Shown here piece by piece: positions 52,259 through 64,000 of a stretch of DNA of 64,000 nucleotides (position 1 is its first letter; each line of letters starts with the position of its first letter). The stretch is from Lycocorax pyrrhopterus obiensis (Eukaryota; Chordata; Aves; Passeriformes; Paradisaeidae). The notes under the pieces are model-generated. The model saw only the letters and a list, made by a program, of their open reading frames with translations, was not told where the DNA came from and made no database searches. The stretch is from contig JACSVZ010000002.1 of the NCBI GenBank assembly GCA_014706295.1, positions 50,990,717 through 51,054,716 on the forward strand, read 5' to 3'. A program made the position numbers and the translations under genes.

Positions 52259-55149
52259 TTATCCTTTCAGTGAAAGGTTCTCCTCATTTTAAAAGGTAAT
52301 TGCACTGGAAAGATAAGATATTATCATCTATTAGTTGGCTTCACTGAGTTTAGTGTCTGTGTCCCAGGCTAAGACACGCATTAATCAGAGGCACATATAT
52401 TTACTTCAAATGAAGTAGCCACTGAAGTGTGTTTTAAGACACTGGGCACATAACTTCATAAACATCTCCAGTTTAGGACCTCTTCTTGATACTTCTCTAT
52501 TAGTCCCCGTTAAAGCTGTCCCCATTTAATACATTGCATAGGACCTACCCTGTCTTCCACTACTGACACGGACACACAGAAAGGCTCAAACTGAATCTTT
52601 TGAACTAAAGGTGTATTTACCTATTCATGACTGTTTTTTTTTTAATCCAGTACACCAGAGTACAGGTTTGGGTCAGCTGAGAGCACACTGGCTGTTTCAG
52701 TATTGAACACCAAGGCTTTGGTTATCGTCAGGTGATATCTGTTTCTCCCTTAAGCAGCTTGGGCTCTGCTGTGATATTGAAAAAAATCCATATCTTGTAG
52801 ATAGGCACTGCAAATACACCAGGTGATAATGAAGACCAAACCATCTATATAGACCAGACACTACATTTTTAAATATTAGTAGCCAGCTGCTAAAAGAGTA
52901 ATAATTTTTTTGATTGAGTTAATTGTGAAGAAACAAAGCCAAAAGCCAATGAAAAATAAACATTGTGGCAATTATTCACAAGGATTTTTTATTAATATAC
53001 GATCAAATTACTAATGTGACCTTAGAAAAATGAACCTTAAGAAAATACTAGAGGAATGAATGGAGGGGAATACTTTACCAACATGTCAAATTTCTTGCTA
53101 TACAGATCTTACTAGCTTTACGGTTTATTGAACCTCTTCACTGCAGCCTTATCTTCTGAAGTTTTTGCTACCTCTCAAAGTTTAAAACTGCAGAGCCTGG
53201 AACTGTGATGAGCCCTCAATCAGCTCCAAGAGGCAGCTAAGCAAGTTCTGAGTCCTCATATTTCATGAGATCTTACTTCAGAAAGACCACATTCATCCAT
53301 AGGACTGATAAGGGATAATATATAGCAAAGGAAAAGCAAGTGGCAGGAGATCCATCTGGACTAAAGGAAGCATTGAAGTCCTCAGCAGAACAGGTAGCAG
53401 ACTATATGTAGGCAATGTTATATGGGAAAAACATGCATAGGTACAGGAATATGTTAAACATCTAAATTTTCATCATCAAATATGGGTAAATAAGATGTAA
53501 ATGAAACTAGATTAAATAAATTTGGCTAGCAGAGAGCTAAACTGTGAAGGTTAATATATCTATTGAGAGATACAGTGATTTCCCATCATTCTTCCTAATT
53601 AGTTTTCTCTTTTTAATATCAAGGTGCTCAGTTGCTGTCCTCAACTAAAAGGAAGTATACAAGGCATGGCTGGAGAGACCACAGGCTCTTCTTCCCTGAC
53701 AAATAGGCTGCATGTGTGCTAATGCTCATCCAAACAAATTTGATTTTATGAGATAATGCATCCTGTTAAAACATGAGGTTTCATTAAAAATTAAGTTTTA
53801 CCTGTTAAAAGAAAAATGAAAGACAAAAATGCTAGAATTCAAAAATCCACACTTCCTATACCAGAGCATAATCTATGGATCAAAACAAATTCTCTTTGTG
53901 ACACATATCATTAAATAGTGCTGGATTTGTCCAGGGAGCTTTATTCTCTAATACTACCTCAAGCTCCTTTTCTGCATTTGAATTTAGTCTTTTAGTTACT
54001 GTAATACATTTAGATAGCTAAGTAGAAATAGCCGTCACAGACACACCATTATATTCATTGCTCTGATCCTTTGAGATTGGCACAGTTAACGTTTTTCAAA
54101 TCTCATTCATGAAGAGCTTTATGTGATCATAATGTTACTGTATGTTAAATCCAGCAAAGACTGACATAGTTTAATGCTTCATAAATTCTCCAATTTGCCA
54201 GACAACCACACGTAAGAAGCATATCTGAAAAGGTGATCTGTACATCATTGCTCAGGGTGATTTATGTTGAAGGTTTGTAATTAAATTCCTTTCTTTTAGT
54301 GTGCTCCATGACGATCATACATAGCAACATGCCATGGGCCTTCAAGCTTCAGAACTATACTAATTTTGTTTTATCTTTCTACTGACATAGTAACAGGCAA
54401 CACACAGTAGGTGCTGATAGTCCAAAGAAGAAAAGTAAATACTGAAGTCTGCTTTACACTGCGACTCAGAACTCATACATCCAATCTTGTTATGTTGACT
54501 TTTGGGGACCCGGAACTCTCGGGAAGGTATCAAAAGAATAGAAAAGTACAAAGGGGATGTGCCACGAACAAAAACTTTATATTCAAAGTACATATCATCT
54601 GCTTGTTGCCATCAGTGATTAAGGATTCATTGCCCCAGGATGCCTGTCTCTGACCTGGTGCGTGGTGCTGTCCTGATTTTCTGTCTCTGTGAGCAGGCTC
54701 AGCTCATATGTTTCCTGTTCTAAACAATAATAGGAGTTTTACTTCACTGAAAAAATGAAACAGGTGGCAAACAAAGGAAGATTCATGTCTAAAGGAGAGA
54801 GGTGTAGATGCTGGAATAATAAAATCAAAAATTCCACTGCCAAAAGCAAAAAGAGCCTCCATCATGAATTTAGTTTAAGACAAAGACCATTTATTTAATG
54901 TAAATTTTTTAAGATTAAATTTTTATTCAGCAGACTGCTTTATAAGTCAACAAGAACTGTATTTGTTAGTATATGAAAACAATTGTAATTATACTGATAC
55001 CAATTTATTAATATTTTGGAGAAAATGTAAGAATTCATGTAGAATTTATAAAGGTTTGACAGAGGCATTAAGAAATGCTCATTAAGTGTCATAGGTAATT
55101 ACAGGTTTAAGTAAGTTTAGAGATGCTTACTACAATCATAGACCTCCTA

Positions 55150-55175
55150 ATGTCTGATATTTTCATATCAGACAT
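55150..55175. repeat. Perfect hairpin, 11-bp stem and 4-nt loop
   Basis: ATGTCTGATAT and ATATCAGACAT are exact reverse complements separated only by TTTC. The compact loop makes it a strong cruciform or RNA hairpin candidate. No further stem extension is seen: the bases outside, A on the left and G on the right, do not pair. Confidence 0.88.
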
Positions 55176-56854
55176 GCAATATGCTACCACATCTTTTATA
55201 ACACCTCTTCAAGTTGCAATTTAAATATGAAGCATATCCACTGTATCTTTTCTGCTCTTTAAACCCAAGGAAACAGATCGAAAATTTATAGAAATTAAAT
55301 TTAGTGTTTAGGCCAGTTTCCTTGATGTTTTATACCAATACATTTCATTTCAAAACATTTATTTTAGCAGAGGTGAGTTTGGGACTAGAGGCTTCTCATC
55401 TAAAAACGTGATCTTTCAGCAGTAAAATGGCAGACAGTCTTTGTTATAACTGCTAGCTGAGGCACTTGTAACAAACTCATATAAAGGGGTATTTTAAAAT
55501 CATGGTTTGCTTTTTTTTTTTTTTTTGCTAAAACAGACATTTGGTGACAGCAGTTTTCCATCTTGTTGACAAACTTTGCTTACTTTGATAGAAAGTTGCT
55601 TCTTGCTGTAACTCAGCTGAAATTTGAAGTACTGTATAAAGACACTATGCTGTACTCAACAATCTCTACCAAAATTTTTCTGTTGATACAGTGGGGCTTG
55701 GAAAAAAAGGGAAATGTTCCTATTGTTAGATTTTAAAACAAATGCTAAAAGTAGAGATTCCAGAAAGAAAACTCCCAGGGATATTAGAAATAAGATTTAA
55801 TCAGATTTCTTCACCTTGCCCAATCCCCAAAATAGTGAAGATGTGCAATCCACCTATATAATATCAATATTTGATTTGAGTATAGAAACCTTATGTTGTT
55901 AAGTGATAGCTTCATAAAGATATGAACAGTTTATTAATATGAGAGGCTTTGTGAGACAGAACACTAAGTCCCTGATTAGGCTTTTTTTTCTACCCTAATA
56001 CAGTGTTGAGAATGAAATATGAGCAGTTCACAAGGTCAAACCATGATTAAAAAGACAGTAAGAGAATCCAATGGTCATAATGCACAATTCCAGTGGTTAC
56101 AGAAGCTACAAGTAAATACTAATGTGGTGGATTTTCAAAAACTCCTCACATGTCCAGAGTCTAAGTTTATTTTTAAACTTCTCTGATCTGTATGAATAAA
56201 AATCTCCACTATATTTTTATTAAATTAGATTAAATAGTCGAGCAAAGAAACCCAGTATCATTTTATGTGATCTTGCTTGTCCATAGGATTATTTTATTTT
56301 TCCTGGCAAGTTTCTAAGATTTTCTTAGCAGTTGACAGTCTTTAGCATAAGAAATGAAATAAGATGCTATATAAAATACATTGAAAAAAGATACATACAT
56401 AAGTGGAATGAACAGCTATGACCTGAGAAACACTGAGAATGGAACCACTTTTAGCAAACTTCAACACGAGCTGTATTTTAGAGATGACAGAAGCGTTCAG
56501 GTATCACACTTTCATATGCGAAGCAGGAACAGAATTGCTCAGAAGTGTCAGTTCATATTTTTACTTGTATCTATTTTTGCATATGTTGGTACAACTGCAG
56601 ATACAGTTAATAACAAATCTGAAAGACGTAGAAGTTTGGGTTTTTTCCTCTTTCTCTTAGAACAAGATATGAAAAATTCATGCTCTTGTCAAAACTCTGC
56701 CTCACTGTGGACCAAACAACATTTGTTGGGAAACATATACCACTCACAAATGCTACAAAAAGCATGGCAAAATATTCCCAGCCATGAGTATATAACTTTC
56801 AGGACGTAATTCTGTAGGGGTTTTAAGAATGGCTGAAGTAAAGTTCCTTCTTTC

Positions 56855-56876
56855 TTTTTTTTTTTTTTTTTTTTTT
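56855..56876. repeat. Poly(T) run, 22 bases
   Basis: TTCCTTCTTTC leads into 22 consecutive T and then AG. On the minus strand it would be a poly(A), but no retrocopy body is recognised adjacent to it. On the plus strand it resembles a strong polypyrimidine tract with AG, but the host gene runs on the other strand. Confidence 0.9.
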
Positions 56877-59728
56877 AGCTCAGAACATGCAAAGTCAATG
56901 CAATCCACATCCCCCAAACAATAACCCATCACACACAGAACCCAAGCGCCTAGCATCATGGCCAGATAAATTTAGTCCTCATTTAGGCTAAAGGGGAATT
57001 ACAAAATGAGTTCTGTTCCTTACCTCCCTCACATTCAGACTCCTTCATCTCTGCTTGAAAGTGATTGTTATTCCACCTTCAGACTGATATTGGCATATTT
57101 CAATAGAAGCTTTTGCTTTTTGTTTCTTGTTTACATCTGAGACCCCATTTCTGACTATCAGACGCTTTGCAGGCCTAACATAATTCACATTTGAGGGTTA
57201 AGAAAAAGAAAGAATAAAGAAAGATGATTCCTCTTCCCTTTAAAAAGTATTAGCTCAGCTGAATCTTCTAAGTATTAACAAAAGCATAGCAACAGCAAAA
57301 CCTCAATAATGAGCAAGGTTGCTGGATACCCCAAGCATGTCTAATGTCATGCAGCCTGATAATCGGTCCCCAAATCCTCTTTATTCTGCAAGCCAAGGAG
57401 TTAGTATAACTGAAAATATATCTCTATAAATACTAAGAGAGTCTCCCTTCTTCCATAGAGTTTGATGGGATACTAATCCAAAGATCTGACTGCTATCATT
57501 TAGTTCCCTAGATGGAGCGCAGTTCAATCAATGTAATCCAAATCTATGACTGTAGTCTGATGCTGAGGTTTGTAAATTACATTTCAGAGGATTTTTCAAC
57601 AAGCATAAAGCATTAACATTAAAAAGTCAAAGCTTAGTGAACACATATATGCCATAGGTCACAGATTCATACAGATTCATTTTAGGGAACTTTGGAAACA
57701 GTTTTCTGTATTCCATTCTGATCTTCAAAAGCAGAAGATTAAACATCAGTAATTCTTGCCAAGTTAGAACTCCTCTTGGAAAGTGTGAGTGTGAATGATT
57801 TTTGTAAGTATTAGCCCGAGATTAAAAAATCAGGCATGAAATCTGATACACCCATGGGACATGGTTGAACTCCAAATGACTTTTTAGTCAGAGGAAGAGT
57901 GAACTGATGGATTGCAACAATTGTGTGGCCTGTGTTTATTGGCGATGCACTCTGGTGCACATCACCATGCATAGCAGTGAGCCTGGTATTTATAAAACAG
58001 TTGCTTATAAAATGAAAGACCAGTCTTTGCACTCTTGGCTCTGAAACACCCTCTTTGACAAAACAAAGAAATAAAGAAACCCAGTCTCTATTCCTTTCAC
58101 TGAACTAAAGCAAAAAACCTTCTTAAGACTGACCATGTTGATAGGACTTAACAGTAAGCTCTGATGTTACCTGCACACACATAAAATCAGGCACCACCAG
58201 CCACACTGTCCCACAGAAATCTGTTTTGTTATGGAAGAATCTGTGCTTTCAGACATCTTTGTTTGTAATCCCTGCTGATGACAACATCATTTATGGGCTC
58301 ATATAGAGAAAAGAGCCACCATTCTCCCTGACTGTGCCTTGGCAAATGCATAACAGCTGCGTGTACAACAAAATATTAATACTGTTTTCTTAAGGGCTTT
58401 TAAACTTTTAAGTATTTCACAAACACTGAAAACAGAAGAAAAACATTATTTGCAAGGAAGGGAATTAAAACAGTCAACAAGCACCAAATTAATTCTTTAC
58501 TTGGAGACTTTAATTTAATCCTGACTACATTTACATGTAAATTCACCGTGATATAAGAACACAGCTTCTTGGCCTCAGGGTTGAAAAGTACCCTCCAGAG
58601 AATTAATCTTTATTATATGTAACGGGAAAAAAAGACTACAAAGTGACAGAAATGCTATAGAGCATGCTTCTCCAGCTGAAAGCTGGTAAAGGAAGGATCA
58701 AAAGCGTGCACTAATTCTGCATTACCAGGAGAAAAAACCTTTCCTTCTGTGTCTATACTTCTACAGAGGACATATACATCAGGGATGCAAGAAAGTTCTG
58801 CTCTGCAGAAATAATCCAAAGAACTGGGAAGCTGCAGAGACATTGCCTGTCTCTAGCTCACCTCATCACTCTGCTCCTTGGAGAATCCTGTTCCCAGAAA
58901 CTACATGACATCTTGAGGAAGCATGCAGATCCTATCTCCCTCTCAAGTACTGTAATCTGCATTATAATCAGGTGCAACCACTAGGCACTTCTGCAGTGCT
59001 GGAGGAGGATTTCTCCAGCCTTCCATTACTGCTGTCAACAGCAGAGATCTCAAGAGATCTGTGGCTCACTCATCTTCTGGATCTCTCAGGTGTATGACTC
59101 ACTGTCATGATCACCTTAGAATAGTACAAAATAAATCCCTTTCCAATGGATCGGAAAACAAATTTTAGCTTCAGAAATTGGAACTTGTAAATGGGATTAA
59201 CTGTAAAACACATACAAACGTCTTCTGTGCCCTCCACAGGCTTTAGTTTCCTTCTGAGTTCAAAGTTCTACTCTCAACTAATAAAAGGTTAATGGGTGAT
59301 TATAGCAAGCTTTCAATTTGCAGTTGTTCCAGATGACTTGAAATCAACGAAGGAATGTAAATTAAATACATGTAAAAAGCACATCTTTCAAAAGCAGATT
59401 ATAAACCCTCATTTGCATGACACAACCTTACAGGAGATCAGATCCCACAGGAAAAAGCAATTTTAAAAATACACCTGGTTACAAGTTATTAAAAAGCCAA
59501 AAGAAACCACTAGAAGTTTTGAATCTTAGCAACATGAAGAAAAGGAGACTTGTTTTCGTTATAGTTTTCTGCTACATTGCACTTGCACAATTCTTATTTA
59601 CAGCCTTCAGGTTTCTGAACTTTAGGAGACTGAAAGAAGCCCTGATTGAAACATACAGCCTCAAAAACTGTATTTTTTTATTTGGGTTTGTATCATTCAG
59701 CTCTGGGTTTGCCAGTAAAAGAAAGATA

Positions 59729-59818
59729 ATGGACTTGCTTGAGTGGGTCCAGAGGAGGGCTGTGAGGATGACTGGGGGCTGGAGAACCTCTGCTCTGAAA
59801 ACAGGCTGGGAGAATAGA
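59729..59818 (+). mobile_element. CR1 LINE short internal fragment
   Basis: GACTTGCTTGAGTGGGTCCA followed by GAGGAGGGCTGTGAGGATGA and GGGGGCTGGAGAACC matches the CR1 ORF2 segment encoding LLEWVQRRAVRM and following residues (compare the [16 protein letters not shown] of the copy at 51.6 kb). The similarity stops after about 90 bases, before the CR1 3' end. An open frame of 141 codons (59,417-59,842) runs through it by chance. Confidence 0.82.
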
Positions 59819-62800
59819 CTATACCTCACAATGAGACCGTAAAAACAGCTGTGTGCTGATAGTTTAATTTAAGAGGTAGAAGACAGAATTGCATGCTAAC
59901 TTTCCATGTGGGCAACCTGTCAAACATTGGCAGATACAACTGAAATATCAATCATATCAACAGAGCAAATTACAGGAGTTTTAAGATCACAATCTGTATT
60001 TGCCTAAGTTCCTTAAAACCCTATTTCTTATGCCATAGTAAGGTAGAGGGGCAGAGTGATAGCAGGCATGAGCAATCTGGTTATCTGTGGACATTTTCAA
60101 ATGTATCTTTGGAGCAGTAATATGACATACCAAGTAACACAAAACTCGTTTATTTTTCCCACTGCACCTTCATTGGGGTGTTTTTCTAGTCTCTTTTACA
60201 AAAGCTATTTAAAATTCCTAGATTTTGTTGACTCCTCATGATGCTTGACAATCTCAGGTAAACATAGCAAAGACATGCAAACAAATAAAAGTTGGCTAGG
60301 TAAACCAAAAGAGCAAAAAACCACATTTCTTTAGAAAAAAGCTGTTGCAATGAAATTTTTTTAAAGATTTTATGTTCTGTTAAAAAAAGAAGTGAATAAT
60401 AAGGGTATACGTGTACCTTGCATACTATCCATACATTTACATATTAATTAAAAAGCCTTTCTTGAACGATACTGAAGCATTTGAAGATTCATAGAAAGAC
60501 TTAATCTGAGACAGACATTTTTCAGTAGATAATCAATCAGTTAGAACAATCAAATATTCTAAAATTTTCAAAGCACAGTCAAAATATGCCAAGTTTCTTC
60601 ATGCTAAAATTTCCATTCCAGTTCTCTTGGATGTTATAGATACACTTGTGCTGCTCCACAAAGGGATAACATAATTTTGATCTGCACATGCAGCAATAAA
60701 GGTTTTTTCAAATATGACTGCATCTGTATAACGCAGAAATCTCCCTTTTTGGAGCAGGTCCTTTCAAGATTTTTAAGACTTCAGTGAAAAATGAAATGAG
60801 AATTACTTTTATGTCTCTGTGTCCTAGATCGTAATGCTTGAGTGTTTTTGAGTTTCTTTCACAATGGAAAAATATTCTGTGAGAAGGAAATTACAGAACA
60901 GGAAATTGCTAGCAAGGTTTTTGTATTTTTTTCTCTCTTTTGATAACAATAATCTTCAGTTATTTTTAATAGAGTAATATGTTTAGTGAAAACAGTTGGC
61001 AATTAATATACAGATGTAGTGAGGATTAATAGTCAGCCTACTGTACACTTTGTGAAAGGCACAGGGAAGGAATGAAAATTATTTTTCAAAGCAAAACTGG
61101 ATGTTTGTGACTCAACAGGCATTGGTTTTTTTATATGAATTGCTAATGACCCACTCAAGAGTACAAAATTAATTGTATGAATTCAGATTAAAAGAAGTCT
61201 ATTTTTTATCTTTGAAAAATGTAAACTTGTATTTACTTTCCCCGTTTTATGGAAGAAAAAATATATGTGGGTAATCATTATTTCTACATGAGGCATTACA
61301 AAAATTCCAGACTGAGATTATGAACCTACCAAACCACAAGTGGTTGAATGTCATGCACCTGTATTCTTGCTTCCACGAACCCACATGTTGATGGCAAAAT
61401 TGTCTTTTCTTTTTTTTTTGGTAAATGTTGAAGAGAATTCTAGATTAACATACAAAAGCAGATGGAATTGTAAAGCAAAACAGAATTTTAGATGTTCCTC
61501 TTTATTGAAAATATTCTACTTAATAAACTTTTATTTATAAATGTGACTGTGTTTTATTTCAGGGTCTATCTTCTGTTTCAGTATGGATTACAACATTGTA
61601 ATCTTTAGTACAGGAGCAACTGAAATAGTCTACACAGGAGTAAAAGGAATCTCCCACAGTATTAAGTCCAGGTCCCCACTGTCACAGACCACTCTTTCAT
61701 GCATTATAATCTCTGGATACCTTGGATCATATAATTATAAATTTGAAATCAACATATATACATCCATCCATCTTAGTTAACTCCCAGCATTGAATCCATT
61801 TCCTAAGCATTCTTCTCCTATGCTCTCCTTTCCATCACAGCTTTTCCTGTTTTAGAAAGATCCTAGGATCTGTCTGTTTTTTGTCTAAGTCAAGACAAAT
61901 ACTCTTTGGATTCTCCCTTTATTCCTTTTTTTTTTCTTCTACAGACTCTCTTATCTCCAGCTCCTGCTAAAAGGCTGACGCGAAGCAAGGAAATAGAATG
62001 TTTAATTTGATGTCACCAGCAGGAAAATGGGTTTTAACTATCCCTGAAATACCAAAGATTTCACTTTATCCTTAGAATTCAGCTTTCTTTCAAGTTTTTA
62101 ATTTGTATAAAGCTGGCGGGCTTTATTTCTGATACTAAAAAGATAAATTTAAATCTACATTACCTACCTCTACATGTATAAATTTTCAACACGCTGCTGG
62201 CTTGTTATGTATATTATATTCCTTGTCATATGATTTTTCACATGAAAACATCACTATGAAACCTGAGGAACTAGAAGGATCCACCACCCACTGCCATCTA
62301 AGTATACATCACAAGAACAGTAGGAGAGCAATTTAAGAAAGCATTCTGTATTGAGATACTGCTTTTATGCAGCTTAATATCTGATCACTAATCACACCCA
62401 CATACCTCAAACAAAGTAATCCATCATGATTCTGTTGCAATTTCAAATGAATGACAAAATTTCTAAGGTATGAGCCACAGAGCACTAACAATGACATTGA
62501 CTCACTCTTGTGCATTGAGAACTATGCTTAAAACAGATTTGCAGAAACAAAACAAAGATCATCTGAGAACACAGCCAAAAAAAGCCCAATTCTGATCACT
62601 TTATTAGGGAAAATATAGTATACCAAAGTAGTCTATCAGTTAAAACGACACAAAGAAAACAATGAGAAAAAGGACATTTTAAGCTAAACTTTCGTAAGTA
62701 ACAAAAGACATATACAAATATTTTATTTTCTACTTAGGTCTCTGAGACATTCTTGTAGTTACTATTATATGCTCAATGTTAACCCAAGAAACTGATGCTC

Positions 62801-64000
62801 AAACAAAAGGACATGTTGAAATTATTATTCTTATATAATTGCAAAATGCTTCACCTTTCAGACCACCATGACCTATATGTCACTTTCTTAAAGTTTTTTT
62901 TTCTCTGTGCTAGGATTACCTTTCCTAGGCTTTCAGAAGCGTGCGGGGAGGGACTTACTCTGTCTCCTGAGTGCTCTAGTGTTTGCCTACTTCTGTTTGA
63001 CCTTTTACATTCATTACTGAAAAGGTATGATTCAGGAGATGCCATTCTTCCCCCAGAGCAACTACTAAAACTGTACTTCAGGAAAATATAAAGGAAAAGT
63101 TTTAAGAAACAGAGAACAGGTTTAAATCCCTCGCCATCATTACAAAATCCTACTACAATTTTCACAAGACTATAGGCCTGTATAAATTCTCTTTGAACTC
63201 TTGAAAGTTCTCTTGCATCCTCTGAATGCAATGCATTCTGCATTGCTATGTAAAAACTTGCTGTATTGGACTTCATCTTTTGCATCTATTCAGTTTCAAC
63301 TGAAATAAGTGCTCAATATGCTGAATCAAGGATAAACACAAAGATCAAGGTATTTTATCATTGTTCGCAACTTCCTGTTCAATATTAATGGACAGCTGCT
63401 AAATAATTTTAAATTCAGTCTCTGCCAGGAACAATTCTTGTGTTAAATTTTAAATGAACACTATAAAACACACTGAGCTGACTAGCAGTGTCAAAGAGAA
63501 GTTTTAGATTTATTGGTATGTCTCCTTTTGCAGTTCATATTATAGTGGCTATTCAGGGAAGTTAGAACACCTTTTAGCTTTCAAAACATCCCTCAGACTT
63601 GATTGCACATCTGTGCTGTTAGGGGTGTAAGAAAATGAAAAGATAATTTGGTACCTGCTGAGGTTAGGCTAAATGCATAGCACATAAAAAAGTGCTGGAC
63701 ATGACACAAGAAATTGTCGGACACGTTAGGTAATGAAATGAGAAGCTGACAAAAGCTACAGATGGTGCCATGAGGCATGGCAGAATTTCATCAGCTCTTA
63801 GGTGGAGTAAAGTGAGAAATGGTCAAGCTTCACAGCCCACCCATGGGAAGCACTGGGTGCCTTTGGGCAGTGAAGTCTTGCAAGGCCAGCAGAATCTTGG
63901 TAACTCTTTCAGTAATACTACATTAGCAGAAATCATCTAGGTAACAATATCAGAAATACCAAATATGGGTGTAGATGTAGCAAAACAGGGAAAAATGAGG
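59819..64000 (-). other. CNTNAP2: Intron to the window end, no recognised element
   Basis: AT-rich sequence with no repeat family or exon that I can support. Open frames near 62,795-63,285 on both strands overlap each other and have no domain. Confidence 0.55.

Larger units (their letters stand above)
51835..59728 (-). other. CNTNAP2: Intron with two notable inverted repeats and long T runs
   Basis: No exon or repeat family recognised. It contains a nested inverted repeat at 52,206-52,258, an 11-bp hairpin at 55,150-55,175, a T16 run at 55,511-55,526 and a T22 run at 56,855-56,876. Open frames such as 56,381-56,809 lack domain content. Confidence 0.55.

Noticed and set aside
56381..56809. 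Open frame of 142 codons, plus strand
   Set aside because: No domain or signal sequence with a coherent structure; neighbouring frames are also open, typical of chance.
56845..56878. Strong polypyrimidine tract with AG as a possible acceptor
   Set aside because: It is on the plus strand, opposite to the host gene, and the downstream sequence has no plausible exon.
59417..59842. Open frame of 141 codons with a hydrophobic segment
   Set aside because: Its C-terminal third is a CR1 fragment and the rest is unrelated intron, so the fusion is accidental.
62795..63285. Overlapping open frames on both strands (98 and 144 codons)
   Set aside because: Mutual antisense shadows; neither has a recognisable motif.
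1..64000. Bacterial or viral systems, CRISPR arrays, tRNA or rRNA genes
   Set aside because: No regularly spaced repeats, no cloverleaf or rRNA segments and no dense coding were seen; composition and repeats are those of a vertebrate intron.

Overview
This is a window of vertebrate nuclear DNA, almost certainly from a bird. Two things point to a bird. First, all recognisable interspersed repeats are avian: CR1 LINE fragments with the typical ATTCTATG-type tail, and solo LTRs of an ERVL-like family that I know from bird genomes. Second, there is a single spliced coding exon closely matching CNTNAP2. The LTR family suggests a neoavian species rather than a fowl, but that is a weak inference. 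There are no bacterial-type operons, rRNA, tRNA or CRISPR arrays.

The only supported coding sequence is one 150-bp internal exon on the minus strand at 25939-26088. It has a good acceptor and donor, and encodes part of a laminin G domain of contactin-associated protein-like 2 (CASPR2). The rest of the window is then intron of a very large gene. The part from 26089 to 64000 is the 3' end of the upstream intron, and the part from 1 to 25938 is the 5' end of the downstream intron. This fits CNTNAP2, whose introns are among the longest known in vertebrates.

Layout: 1-3300 unremarkable intron; 3303-3670 CR1 (minus); 3670-18960 AT-rich intron with a CA/TA microsatellite near 13950-14030; 18965-19405 CR1 (plus) with a near-complete 3' end; 19406-25938 intron; 25939-26088 exon; 27751-28335 LTR-like element; 34607-34878 CR1 of another subfamily (minus); 36055-36112 possible CR1 tail; 40485-41075 solo LTR (plus) with a 5-bp target duplication; 46609-47350 decayed internal CR1 ORF2 fragment (plus); 50658-51251 a second solo LTR (minus), next to the CR1 at 51277-51834 (minus); 59729-59818 small CR1 fragment (plus).

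I found no previously undescribed system. Worth a second look are several perfect inverted repeats in otherwise plain intron (near 17.9, 29.16, 31.8, 49.36, 52.2 and 55.15 kb), two CR1 fragments lacking the usual 3' end, and the LTR/CR1 cluster at 50.6-51.8 kb. Most open reading frames of 60-144 codons here look like chance.
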